Source of the DNA: Paenibacillus foliorum
GTDB taxonomy: Bacteria; Bacillota; Bacilli; Paenibacillales; NBRC-103111
Length of the DNA stretch: 64,000 bases
Direction: 5' to 3'
Assembly: GCF_013141765.1 (NCBI RefSeq)
Contig: NZ_WHOD01000050.1
Span: forward strand, 1-64,000
The position numbers and the translations under genes are program-made. How positions within the stretch are numbered: position 1 is the stretch's first letter; every line of letters begins with the position of its first letter. Positions 25,932 to 33,956 of this stretch are shown one piece after another. Under the pieces are notes generated by a model, which saw only the letters and a list, made by a program, of their open reading frames with translations, was not told the DNA's origin and made no database searches.

Positions 25932-26315
25932 ATGAGCGAACAGTTTGAAATTGGAAGCTTAGTTACAGCGGAATATAAAACAGGTGAGTATGCAGGTGAG
26001 GTTGTTGAAGTATCTCCATCCGGAAAAATAGCGGTGAAAATCTTGGCTGTGATTAAGCATCCGACGCAGGGAGATTTGCATAACCCGATGGATCCTAACG
26101 TTCCGTTCTTCCATCAGCGCCGTGCATTGGCATTTCAGGAGATTGCTTTAATACCTAGATACTCAATTAAGCCGTTTCATGGTACCGTGCAGGAATATCG
26201 TACTTCTTTGGAACGAGCGCTCCATTCAGAGATTCGGCAGCTGAAGCAAACGGTTCATTGGGCTGAGCGCAGCCTACAAGAGCTGGAGCTGCTACAGAAG
26301 GATTATTCCATTTAG
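25932..26315 (+). CDS. kapB: KapB, kinase-associated protein B
   Basis: KapB is needed for activity of the sporulation kinase KinB in B. subtilis. This 127-residue protein has the KapB domain in full: GSLVTAEYKTGEYAGEVVEV, VKILAVIKHPTQGDLHNP and VPFFHQRRALAFQE, then a C-terminal helix. The start is ATG 25932, 6 nt behind AGGAGG; an upstream frame from 25881 is leader. In B. subtilis kapB follows kinB; here a multi-pass histidine kinase follows 66 bp downstream with no terminator in between. Confidence 0.9.
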   Translation: MSEQFEIGSLVTAEYKTGEYAGEVVEVSPSGKIAVKILAVIKHPTQGDLHNPMDPNVPFFHQRRALAFQEIALIPRYSIKPFHGTVQEYRTSLERALHSEIRQLKQTVHWAERSLQELELLQKDYSI

Positions 26316-26381
26316 ACGATCAATAAATGACTGGGGCTTCTTAAGCTCAGAAGTATATGTGGTATCAACTTTATTTTTCTT

Positions 26382-27776
26382 TTGAAACGGATGTGTCGGA
26401 TAGTTATGCTGTTTGTGCTGATAGGATTATGGACGATCGGGTTGCTGCTGCTGGTGACAGACCCGAGAAGGCCAACCACCCGCTGGATAGCTAGCATTGC
26501 CTTTACCGGTGGATCAGGCGGCTTATCGGCTGTGATTCATGATCAGTTAACTCCATACTTGTTCGAACAAGGGTGGTTGACTGAACCAGTTATTCGCATA
26601 TTGGATAATGCTGAAGTGATTTTCTCACTGACCTGTTATTATGGACTGCCGTATACATTCGTTATGTTTTCAGTCATGTATCACCCGAATGCAGCTTTGT
26701 GGCGGTGGAAACGACCGCTAGCTTGGCTGCTTATCCTGCCTGCCGCAGCGTCCTTTGCATTTGATTCTGCGCCGGGAGATCCAATCCCATATCATTATGT
26801 TATTTTCTGGACGGCCCCCTACATTGTTTATGGAATCGCTATGCTGCTGCATGGAGCTATTAAGGAGCGAAACACCTTTTTGCGGAAGCTCCGCATGCTG
26901 ACAATATTGGCGGCCGCTCCGACCTTGTTTTTTGCTTTATTTACAATGTATGTGCTGCCAGCTTTTTTCGGAATCTATGAATGGTGGCGCTACAATGCTG
27001 CTGTTATCGGCTTCACATTAGCGGTTATTTTGCTATCAAGCTTTCGTTATGGTTTCATGGGCCTGCAAATCTCAATCCGGAACCAAAAGCTCGACTATAC
27101 CTTGCGCGCAATTACTTCAGGTACTTCGATTTTAAATCATGCCATAAAAAATGACGTCGGTAAAATTAGATTGTTTAGTGAAAAAATCAAATCAGAAGCG
27201 GCACAGCCAGATCCGCAGCAGCTAGTTAAAGATATTGAAGTCATTATGTATGCTTCCCAGCATATTTACGATATGATCTACCGTATTCAGGGTCAGACGC
27301 AGGAGGTTGTATTACACCAGGAAGAGCTAAAGCTATCAGTTCTGCTTGACCATTGTTTGATTATGCTGGAGCCCGGCTTCCTCAATATTGAGATTGTCAA
27401 AGATTTTCGCTGTGAAGGAGTTACATGGGCGGATCGGGCTCAGCTGATTGAGGTTTTTACTAATGTACTTACGAACGCGGCGGAAGCTATGCCTCAGGGG
27501 GGGCTCCTGACAGTAAAGCTTACGGAAACGAAACGCAATCTTGCTGTGGAAATTAAGGATACGGGAACTGGTATGGATAAGAGGCAGCTGAAGCGGATAT
27601 TTGATCCTTTTTACACAACTAAATCGGGCAAGAAGCTTAATTTCGGGTTAGGATTATCTTATTGCTACAATATCATACAAAAGCATAAAGGCTCGATGGG
27701 AGTCGATAGCAAGCCTGGTCTTGGCACCTCAGTATTTATTCATTTTCCTAAAAAGAAAGGCGGGGCTGAAGGATGA
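26382..27776 (+). CDS. multi-pass membrane sensor histidine kinase
   Basis: 464 residues. About seven membrane helices occupy residues 5-235. The phosphoacceptor region is SILNHAIKNDVGKIRLFSEK (His near residue 253), followed by the ATPase domain with N-box EVFTNVLTNAAEAM, G1 DTGTGMD, F-box FDPFYTTK and G2 GLGLSY. The start is TTG 26382, weakly supported. It overlaps the response regulator gene by 4 bp, so the two are a pair. The signal is unknown. Closeness to kapB suggests, by inference only, a link with sporulation signalling. Confidence 0.85.
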   Translation: MKRMCRIVMLFVLIGLWTIGLLLLVTDPRRPTTRWIASIAFTGGSGGLSAVIHDQLTPYLFEQGWLTEPVIRILDNAEVIFSLTCYYGLPYTFVMFSVMYHPNAALWRWKRPLAWLLILPAAASFAFDSAPGDPIPYHYVIFWTAPYIVYGIAMLLHGAIKERNTFLRKLRMLTILAAAPTLFFALFTMYVLPAFFGIYEWWRYNAAVIGFTLAVILLSSFRYGFMGLQISIRNQKLDYTLRAITSGTSILNHAIKNDVGKIRLFSEKIKSEAAQPDPQQLVKDIEVIMYASQHIYDMIYRIQGQTQEVVLHQEELKLSVLLDHCLIMLEPGFLNIEIVKDFRCEGVTWADRAQLIEVFTNVLTNAAEAMPQGGLLTVKLTETKRNLAVEIKDTGTGMDKRQLKRIFDPFYTTKSGKKLNFGLGLSYCYNIIQKHKGSMGVDSKPGLGTSVFIHFPKKKGGAEG

Positions 27777-28426
27777 ACCGGATACGTGTTGTAATTGTGG
27801 AGGATGATCTGGATTGGCTTCGAGGATTAATAAGTTATTTGAGTAAAGAAACGGATTTGGATATAGTCGGTCAAGCCTCGTCAGGCCAAGATGCGGTAGA
27901 GCTGCTCGAACGTGTGGAAGCGGATGTAGTTTTAATGGATATTATGATGTCTGACAGCCCGGAGGGAATATGGGCCGCTGCAGAAATTGTACAATGTACG
28001 GGAGCACGAGTAATTATGCTAACCTCCATGGAAGAAAAAGAGCTCATCTTCGAAGCATTCAAGGTCGGAGCTGTCGATTACATGGTGAAATCCAACTTTA
28101 CTGAGATCCCACAATCCATCCGCAATGCTTACGCTAACCGCAGCTCCATACACCCAAGTGTAGCAGCCAAAATGCGTGAAGAATTCCGTCGTTTAAAGGA
28201 TCTTGAGCATGAGGTTCGAGTAAAAGAGCTGCGCAACCTGCTTACGCCAACGGAAATCCAGGTTCTGGATCTAATTGAAAAAGGCCACACTCAAACACAA
28301 ATCGCCGATAAATTCGTAGTCTCAATTCGCACCATAAAAGTGCATGTCGGCAATATTTTACGTAAGCTCGGTGGAAAGAGCAGTAAAGAAGCGGCTCAAA
28401 AAGCGAAGGATATGGGCATTTTATAG
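27773..28426 (+). CDS. NarL/LuxR-family response regulator
   Basis: 217 residues: receiver domain with acidic pocket Glu10-Asp11-Asp12 and phosphoacceptor Asp56 (VLMDIMMSD), Thr and Lys switch residues in MLTSMEE and YMVKS, then a LuxR-type HTH at about residues 155-215 (LTPTEIQVLDLIEKGHTQTQ ... IRTIKVHVGNILRKLG). Translationally coupled to the upstream kinase. An intrinsic terminator begins right behind the stop codon. Confidence 0.93.
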   Translation: MNRIRVVIVEDDLDWLRGLISYLSKETDLDIVGQASSGQDAVELLERVEADVVLMDIMMSDSPEGIWAAAEIVQCTGARVIMLTSMEEKELIFEAFKVGAVDYMVKSNFTEIPQSIRNAYANRSSIHPSVAAKMREEFRRLKDLEHEVRVKELRNLLTPTEIQVLDLIEKGHTQTQIADKFVVSIRTIKVHVGNILRKLGGKSSKEAAQKAKDMGIL

Positions 28427-28464
28427 CGGTTCATTCGCATTTATGGCGAGATAACCGTTTTTTT
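28427..28464 (+). terminator. terminator of the kinase/regulator pair
   Basis: CGGTT and TCGC (28427-28438) pair with GCGA and AACCG (28446-28457) around a 3x3 internal loop, followed by seven T (28458-28464). Confidence 0.65.
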
Positions 28465-28543
28465 GTATTGGCGAGTTTTCGCAGCTTTGTGGTATAGTAT
28501 TTTCAGTTTATACATAACAGTTAACCTTGGAGGAATTAGTGGG

Positions 28544-29620
28544 ATGCCAGAAAATAAAATAATACAGATTGGCGTTATTGGTGCAGGTAACATTGGAAAT
28601 GTACATATGAATGAGTTTAAAAAAGTACCTGAAGCTGCCATCGTAGCTGTAACCGATGTATATTTGCCATTAGCAGAGTCTAGGGCCAAAGAGCATGGGA
28701 TTCCGAAGGTTCATGCATCTTACGAAGAGTTGCTTCAAGACCCCAATCTGGATGCGGTTATCATCGCGGTTCCTAATGAAATGCACGCACCTATAGCCAT
28801 AAGCGCTTTGGAGGCGGGGAAACATGTTTTATTGGAGAAACCTATGGCGATTAATGCTGCCTCTGCTAAGCAGATTATTAGAGCACACCGCGCATCTGAC
28901 AAAATACTGATGGTTGCACACCAAATGCGCTGGGAAGCTATTAATCTTCAAGTTAAGGAGCAAATTGACAAGGGTTCATTAGGACAAATTTACAACGTGA
29001 AAGCAGGCTGGATGCGTCGTAAAGGGATTCCAGGATGGGGTACTTGGTTTACACAAATGTCTAAATCAGGCGGAGGGCCCTTAATTGATATTGGTGTGCA
29101 CATGCTTGATCTATCCCTTCATCTGATGGGCAATGCAAGACCGGTTTCTGTTTTTGGCACAACCTATGCAGAGTTTGGTCCAAAGCGTAAAGGCATCGGT
29201 ACTTGGGGGAAACCTGACTGGAACGGCACTTATGATGTCGAGGATTTGGCGACGGCATTAATTAAGCTGGATAATGGAAGCACCTTGACCTTGGATGTCA
29301 GCTGGGCTGCACATACGGATATGTTGGATAATCAACCTTATCTGTATGTTATGGGCTCAGAGGGAGGAGCAACACTGCGTGGTAATAAGGGCAGGCTCTT
29401 TACAGAATTGTTTGACCGCACAGCTGAGGTTGAGCTTAGTGTTCCGGATAATGATGAAGGCGCAAGGGTTAGACAAAGCCGCCATTTTGTAGAATGTATC
29501 CGAGAAGGAAAGGAACCGATCACATCAGGTCTATCCGGGCTGGCGAACAATTTGGTATTAGAGGCCATTTATGAATCTTCCCGTACAGGCAGTGTAGTTA
29601 CACTGGATTGGAATATATAA
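28544..29620 (+). CDS. Gfo/Idh/MocA-family NAD(P)-dependent oxidoreductase
   Basis: 358 residues from ATG 28544, with GGAGG 10 nt upstream; an open frame from 28463 runs through the promoter region. N-terminal Rossmann fold IGVIGAGNIGNVH, then the family motif EKPMAINAASAK with the cofactor-site Lys, and the C-terminal barrel-like substrate domain with GGGPLIDIGVHMLDL (Asp and His of the active site). Substrate unknown, probably a sugar or inositol derivative. A TTGGCG/TATAGT promoter-like pair lies at 28468-28498 (19-bp spacing). Confidence 0.9.
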   Translation: MPENKIIQIGVIGAGNIGNVHMNEFKKVPEAAIVAVTDVYLPLAESRAKEHGIPKVHASYEELLQDPNLDAVIIAVPNEMHAPIAISALEAGKHVLLEKPMAINAASAKQIIRAHRASDKILMVAHQMRWEAINLQVKEQIDKGSLGQIYNVKAGWMRRKGIPGWGTWFTQMSKSGGGPLIDIGVHMLDLSLHLMGNARPVSVFGTTYAEFGPKRKGIGTWGKPDWNGTYDVEDLATALIKLDNGSTLTLDVSWAAHTDMLDNQPYLYVMGSEGGATLRGNKGRLFTELFDRTAEVELSVPDNDEGARVRQSRHFVECIREGKEPITSGLSGLANNLVLEAIYESSRTGSVVTLDWNI

Positions 29621-29627
29621 AATTGAC

Positions 29628-30290
29628 ATGGAACTGCTTGAATTTAACCTACAATTATTCAGCATTATCGGCACAATAGCCTTTGCAGTCAGCGGTGCGG
29701 TTGTGGCGATGGAAGAAGATTATGATATTCTTGGAGTTTTTGTACTTGCACTTGTAACGGCTTTCGGCGGCGGGGTGGTTCGGAACTTGCTCATCGGTGT
29801 TCCTGTAACTACATTATGGGAACAAGGGATGTACTTGAAGACTGCGCTCGTCGCTGCGGGGCTAGTGTTTATTGTGCCAGTCAGCTGGATTCGCCGTTGG
29901 AAAACGTGGGAATCTCTCTTTGATGCTATAGGACTTGCTGCCTTTTCCATTCAAGGTGCACTTTATGCTGTTAATATGAATCATCCGATTAGTGCAATCA
30001 TGGTTGCTGCTGTGATGACGGGAATTGGCGGGGGTATTATCCGTGATGTTCTGGCTGGACGGAAGCCTCTTGTGCTTCAAGATGAAATTTATGCGGTTTG
30101 GGGAATGTTTGCCGGACTGATGATAGGTCTTGGATGGTTTCAGGGGCCCTATCATCTAATAACCTTATTTACATTGATAGTTGCTTTAAGAATGCTCTCT
30201 GTTCTGTTCAAATGGCGTCTGCCGCGCCGTTCCCTAAGGCTGCCAAGCACTAGGGTTATCGGCACGAAAAATGGCGGAAAATCAAAATAA
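29628..30290 (+). CDS. TRIC-type cation channel family protein (UPF0126, YadS-like)
   Basis: 220 residues with the duplicated three-helix unit of bacterial TRIC channels: first unit IIGTIAFAVSGAVVAM...GGGVVRNLLIG, second unit AIGLAAFSIQGALYAV...GGGIIRDVLAG. Seven membrane helices in total. Bacterial members conduct potassium or other monovalent cations as trimers. It lies 7 bp behind the oxidoreductase gene without a clear ribosome site, so translational coupling is likely. Confidence 0.9.
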   Translation: MELLEFNLQLFSIIGTIAFAVSGAVVAMEEDYDILGVFVLALVTAFGGGVVRNLLIGVPVTTLWEQGMYLKTALVAAGLVFIVPVSWIRRWKTWESLFDAIGLAAFSIQGALYAVNMNHPISAIMVAAVMTGIGGGIIRDVLAGRKPLVLQDEIYAVWGMFAGLMIGLGWFQGPYHLITLFTLIVALRMLSVLFKWRLPRRSLRLPSTRVIGTKNGGKSK

Positions 30291-30326
30291 AAGCCGGATA
30301 AGGCATGGAGAAAGAGGCTCACGGTT

Positions 30327-30821
30327 ATGGAAATGTCGTTCAAGGAGTTTAAACGAATCCCCTCCGATTGGCTTCAGCAGCGGCTGGAAACAGTCAAGGC
30401 GCTTAGCGGCGATGAACTGGAGCTATATGAGGTTGCAAAGGACAAGCTGACTGGAGAGCATTATCTTCATTATGCATACTTGCATAAGCAAGTGTCGGCG
30501 ATCGGTCCGGAAAGTACAGGGGAAGAGAACTTCCATCATTTATTGCCATTGAATAGTGATGATGTGCTCGGTATTATTTTTAGTGAGCAGTCTTATTTAT
30601 ACCCGGATGCTTGGAATAAAACGTTTTTGCGTAATGGACCTGATGGTGATTATGTGTGGTTCGATCCATCTTACACAGAGGATGAAGCTGAGAATGAAGA
30701 GATCGGTCAAAATATAAAAGAGCAATTGCTGCGGTTCAAGCAAGCCGGAGAGCTGTCTCCTGAAGCAGTTCGCAAATTGCTTGAAGAAATAGACCGAACC
30801 GGCGAACCGGACAAAGATTAA
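30327..30821 (+). CDS. hypothetical protein, 164 residues
   Basis: A soluble, acidic protein I do not recognise. It opens MEMSFKEFKRIPSDWLQQRL and has a Trp/Tyr-rich middle (YLYPDAWNKTFL, DGDYVWFDPSY) and a helical acidic C-terminus. Ribosome site AAAGAGG 9 nt upstream. It follows the channel gene by 36 bp on the same strand and is followed by a terminator. Confidence 0.65.
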   Translation: MEMSFKEFKRIPSDWLQQRLETVKALSGDELELYEVAKDKLTGEHYLHYAYLHKQVSAIGPESTGEENFHHLLPLNSDDVLGIIFSEQSYLYPDAWNKTFLRNGPDGDYVWFDPSYTEDEAENEEIGQNIKEQLLRFKQAGELSPEAVRKLLEEIDRTGEPDKD

Positions 30822-30853
30822 ATTGCGTCGTTACTGGCATCGCACAATTAATA

Positions 30854-30883
30854 AAGAGTGAGCTTCTATTGAAGCTTGCTCTT
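30854..30883 (+). terminator. intrinsic terminator
   Basis: 13-bp stem AAGAGTGAGCTTC (30854-30866) with 30871-30883, including two G-T pairs, loop TATT, then seven T. It is the only clear element in 30822-31073; the remainder of that stretch shows no gene. Confidence 0.8.
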
Positions 30884-31073
30884 TTTTTCAATATTTTTTC
30901 AACATCAGTTGGAATCCCAAACCCATACCCATGCCTTCCCAACGCACAAACGTGTAGATTTCCATAAAAAATGACATACCGGAGATCTGCTAGGTATTTC
31001 TTAATTCAGGTGAGCGCATATTTTCCTGACTTGGAAACCATCCTAAGAATACATCGATGAGTTGATATAGATC

Positions 31074-31116
31074 ATGCTTACGAAGTAAACTTTCCTGAAA
31101 GGAAAGTTCTAGGAGG
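31074..31116 (+). promoter_or_regulatory. leader hairpin, copy 3 of 5
   Basis: ATGCTTACGAAGT, then an 8-bp stem AACTTTCC (31088-31095) with 31101-31108, loop TGAAA, then CTAGGAGG with the Shine-Dalgarno at 31111-31116. Compared with copy 1 the third base pair is inverted (C-G for G-C), a compensatory change. Confidence 0.75.
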
Positions 31117-31124
31117 GGAAACCT

Positions 31125-31859
31125 TTGAGAATAATTCCATTTCGCTGGACGATATGGAGGTTTGGCATTTTAAGCGGGTTACTGCTAATAACAGCCGCTT
31201 GTAGTAATGAGAAGCATAATGCATCCGGAGGTGGTGTGGAGTCCTCAAAGCTACATGCCCAATTTGACCGCGATAGCCGCAATAATGAAAATGACACACT
31301 TGGCGTGAAATCGAAGTGGCTGAATGACCAGCAAGGGAAGACAAAAGCTGCCAATCCTGGCTCATTCCAACAGCTCGATATGACGAATAGCCATTTGACT
31401 AAAGCATTTCGTTTTTCACCTGAAATGGCTAAACCTTTGGAGAGGAACCAAGGTGTCCAAGCCGTGACTGTAATGCTAACGGAAACGAACGCGTACGTAG
31501 CGGTTGTGATGAATGGGCATGATCTTAATGCCGAAAGTCACCCTGATATGATGGCGAATCAAGTGACGTCTAAGGGCGGAATCGGCCTATTCGGAACGGA
31601 CAAAGGCAATGCGAGAATTAACTGGGGGGATACGGGTGGATTAAGCATGACCATGTCATCTCAAATTAAAAGTCAAGTGTTGGCTATGTCTCCACCCAAT
31701 ATTCAAAGGGTATTCGTGTCTGCGAACCCTAATTTTGTCCAACGTATCCGTTTTTATGAGAAAGAAGAGCTAAGGGGCGTCGATTTATCGGCGTATTTGA
31801 ACGAATTTAACACAATGGTACAACGCGTATTCCCTAATGATCATAATACAAGAAAATAA
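31125..31859 (+). CDS. YhcN/YlaJ-family sporulation lipoprotein
   Basis: 244 residues from TTG 31125, eight bases behind AGGAGG. A lipoprotein signal peptide ends at LLITAAC (Cys26). The C-terminal part carries the YhcN/YlaJ pattern: a VQAVTVMLTETNAYVAVVMN strand and a C-terminal FVSANPNFVQRI helix region. Family members are found in spore membranes or forespore compartments and affect germination or outgrowth; the function of this one is inferred. A very strong terminator follows 6 bp after the stop. Confidence 0.8.
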   Translation: MRIIPFRWTIWRFGILSGLLLITAACSNEKHNASGGGVESSKLHAQFDRDSRNNENDTLGVKSKWLNDQQGKTKAANPGSFQQLDMTNSHLTKAFRFSPEMAKPLERNQGVQAVTVMLTETNAYVAVVMNGHDLNAESHPDMMANQVTSKGGIGLFGTDKGNARINWGDTGGLSMTMSSQIKSQVLAMSPPNIQRVFVSANPNFVQRIRFYEKEELRGVDLSAYLNEFNTMVQRVFPNDHNTRK

Positions 31860-31864
31860 GACAC

Positions 31865-31920
31865 AAAAAATCCTGCAAGTGATTATGTGATACCTCACAT
31901 AATCACTTGCAGGATTTTTT
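31865..31920. terminator. strong bidirectional terminator with 26-bp perfect stem
   Basis: 31865-31890 pairs perfectly with 31895-31920 around the loop TACC; A6 leads and T6 ends the stem. It separates the convergent lipoprotein and response regulator genes. Confidence 0.93.
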
Positions 31921-31927
31921 TGATTAT

Positions 31928-32033
31928 ATCAGAATTTAATTTCAGCGGAGCTGAACCATTCTGATATTGCAAGAAAAGCTACCGTTATTACAACAATGTC
32001 TCTTCATCGAAAGGGCTTCGAATGGAAGCTTTT
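31928..32033 (-). repeat. dispersed palindromic 3'-UTR repeat, copy B
   Basis: Read on the minus strand it starts AAAAGCTTCCATT five bases behind the stop codon of the response regulator, then has AGC-CTTTC-ATG-ACATT blocks, TAGCTTTTCTTGCAA, and nested TCAGAATGGTTCAGC - TCCGCTGAAA - ATTCTGAT, matching copy A (22536-22648) block by block with changes mainly in the spacers. Confidence 0.75.
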
Positions 32034-32038
32034 CATAA

Positions 32039-32725
32039 TTAAAGTTCAAATTTGTAGCCAACGCCCCAAACCGTTTTAATGTGCTTGGGTTCTTTTGGAT
32101 CGGCCTCTACTTTTTTGCGAAGGTTGGTAATATGTACGTCTACAGAACGCTCGGTCACAAAGGTATCTATACCGCGGATATTGTTCAAGAGCTCTTCTCG
32201 TGAAAAAACTTTGCCAGGATGAAGCCAGAAATGACGCATTATCTCAAATTCGGAGAAGGTCGTTTCAACGGCGTGATTTTGTAAATAAATGCAACGCTTT
32301 TCCAAGTCTAATTTAATTGTGTGAGCGTATACTTTTTCATTTACTTCGGCAGGAGCCTTCTCCATGGTTGATCTGCGCAGAAGCGCACTAGTTCTAGCCG
32401 CAAGCTCCCGCATACTAAACGGTTTGCATAAATAATCATCCGCACCAATTATTAGTGCTTTGACACGTTCAGAAACCTCACTTTTGGCGGAGATCATCAT
32501 AATGGGAACTGAAGATTCGGTACGAAATTGTCTACACAAATCAATGCCATTCATATCGGGGAGCATAATATCCAAAATTATAACATTCGGTTCTACGGAG
32601 TGAAACAACTCGGTGCCTTGTTTTCCATCGGCAGCCCAGTGAACAACATAGTCTTCCTCTGCTAAATATATGGAAATCATATCTGCGATACTTTGATCGT
32701 CCTCAATCAGCAATACTTTAGACAT
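32039..32725 (-). CDS. OmpR/PhoB-family response regulator (orphan)
   Basis: 228 residues: receiver domain with acidic pocket Glu8-Asp9-Asp10, phosphoacceptor Asp52 (VIILDIMLPD), switch Thr replaced by Ser in MMISAKS, conserved Lys in YLCKPF, then a winged-helix DNA-binding domain ending VWGVGYKFEL. Ribosome site AGAGGAGGG 5-7 nt before ATG 32725. No sensor kinase gene lies beside it, so its partner must be elsewhere. A palindromic repeat forms its 3' untranslated region. Confidence 0.92.
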   Translation of the reverse strand: MSKVLLIEDDQSIADMISIYLAEEDYVVHWAADGKQGTELFHSVEPNVIILDIMLPDMNGIDLCRQFRTESSVPIMMISAKSEVSERVKALIIGADDYLCKPFSMRELAARTSALLRRSTMEKAPAEVNEKVYAHTIKLDLEKRCIYLQNHAVETTFSEFEIMRHFWLHPGKVFSREELLNNIRGIDTFVTERSVDVHITNLRKKVEADPKEPKHIKTVWGVGYKFEL

Positions 32726-32942
32726 GAATTCCCTCCTCTAGTTGTTAGTAAAGTGTTAGAAAACTAAATGACAAACAAATGGCAGCCTGCAACTTTTTTA
32801 AAATGATTAATAGATAATAACTATATAAACACATATTAAATAATACTAATTAATGTAACTTAAAATGGAAGATGAGACAAGCCATTAATTGGAAATTCAA
32901 GCTGACTCTACTACGAAAAATCAACGCAAGGAGGCAATTACT

Positions 32943-33131
32943 ATGATCACATCTACCCAATTGGAAAGTAGAATTCATTCGTATGTCGGAGAACTTAATA
33001 AATTAGTAAATGTCCTAGGTTATGAATTATCAAGCCCCGAGGTTGTGAAAAAGAGCATGGAGCTCGATTTATTAATACTTGAAGCCATGCGTAGCCAAAA
33101 GAAGCGTTTTCATCAAAATGAAGCCTCATAA
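32943..33131 (+). CDS. Spo0E-like aspartyl-phosphate phosphatase
   Basis: 62 residues from ATG 32943, with AAGGAGG 7 nt upstream; the frame is open to 32889 without ribosome site. Spo0E-family proteins remove phosphate from Spo0A and delay sporulation. The family pattern is present: two helices, the second with SxELD (KKSMELDLLILEAM). Length is typical for short family members. It stands alone, divergent from the OmpR regulator. Confidence 0.85.
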   Translation: MITSTQLESRIHSYVGELNKLVNVLGYELSSPEVVKKSMELDLLILEAMRSQKKRFHQNEAS

Positions 33132-33307
33132 GGTTTTTGCATATATAAATATAGGGACGATTCGATTGGAATCGTCTTTTTGTTGTTGTTAAGGATTATG
33201 AACAAAACGAGTCCGGTATCTGTGAAAGGTCCGAAGTGCGTTCAATCATTACTTATGGTTCCGGTTATCAGTAATGCCGAACCCGTCATGTTTATATGTT
33301 TCCATTC

Positions 33308-33643
33308 CTATTCCTTCGCATCTGGGCAGCCCGTATGCATCCAGTTATCGCCCCAATGCTTAACAGCTTCCATAACAGGCTGAAGTGCGCTCCCTTTATT
33401 CGACAGCTCGTATTCGATACGCACCGGAGTTTCAGGGTATACATGGCGGAGGATTAGTCCGGCAGCCTCAAGTTCTTTGAAGCGTTCTGCCAACATTCTG
33501 TCGCTCATGCCGGGAATCATTTCCGAAATATCTTTGAAGCGTCGCGGCCCATTCAAAAGTGAATGGATGATGAGGCCTGTCCAACGTTTCCCCAAAATCT
33601 CGAACGCTGCTTCAAATTTCGGACAAAGTGAATGATCGCCCAT
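33308..33643 (-). CDS. HxlR-family regulator, YodB/HypR-like
   Basis: 111 residues from ATG 33643, 7-10 nt behind GAGGGAG; an ATG at 33652 touches the ribosome site. A winged-helix HxlR domain fills the protein: CPKFEAAFEILGKRWTGLII, then GPRRFKDISEMIPGMSDRML and LRHVYPETPVRIEYELSNKG. The N-terminal Cys (SLCPKFE) is at the position of the thiol that senses quinones, diamide or hypochlorite in YodB/HypR. A palindromic operator lies just upstream (33682-33698), so it probably represses itself. No obvious target enzyme gene is adjacent. Confidence 0.9.
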   Translation of the reverse strand: MGDHSLCPKFEAAFEILGKRWTGLIIHSLLNGPRRFKDISEMIPGMSDRMLAERFKELEAAGLILRHVYPETPVRIEYELSNKGSALQPVMEAVKHWGDNWMHTGCPDAKE

Positions 33644-33681
33644 AATTATCATCTCCCTCTATATTTATAGTGTATCATAAG

Positions 33682-33698
33682 TTACTTGATAAAAGTAA
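33682..33698. promoter_or_regulatory. probable HxlR operator
   Basis: Inverted repeat TTACTT-GATAA-AAGTAA, 39 bp upstream of the regulator's start, over the region expected for its -35 element. It resembles the TACT...AGTA palindromes described for YodB-type regulators. The rest of 33699-33904 shows a TATAAT at 33838-33843 that may serve purT, with no convincing -35. Confidence 0.6.
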
Positions 33699-33904
33699 GC
33701 CTTTAGTTTTAATCTGCACTGTTTATCCATTATTATACATCTAGTGCCATGATTTGGCATACTTTCTCTAAAAAAAAGTAACTCAAACCTAATGATCATT
33801 TTTAAAAGGCATAGATGCGAAAATTCAGCAAATAAGCTATAATTTATGGCAATACTTACTATTGAAGCAGCCATAATGACTACACTTTTGATTAAACGCA
33901 GCCA

Positions 33905-33946
33905 ATGCTTGCGCTGCCAGCTTTTCAGCGCAAAACCCTTAGGAGG
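33905..33946 (+). promoter_or_regulatory. leader hairpin, copy 4 of 5 (alternative fold)
   Basis: ATGCTTGCGCTGCCAG ... GCAAAACCCTTAGGAGG has the conserved flanks of the family, Shine-Dalgarno 33941-33946. The usual stem is broken, but GCGCTG (33911-33916) pairs perfectly with CAGCGC (33926-33931), giving a different hairpin that still ends before the ribosome site. Confidence 0.6.
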
Positions 33947-33956
33947 AAAATAATTC

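Noticed and set aside
28463-28543. 27-codon extension of the oxidoreductase
   Set aside because: It covers a promoter-like segment and lacks a ribosome site; ATG 28544 follows GGAGG.
33180-33383. 67-codon plus-strand ORF beside the HxlR gene
   Set aside because: Most of it is antisense to the HxlR coding end, it has no ribosome site and no recognisable motif.
33653-33956. purine riboswitch or PurR box before purT
   Set aside because: No purine aptamer core and no convincing paired PurR box were visible; only the leader hairpin and the HxlR operator stand out.
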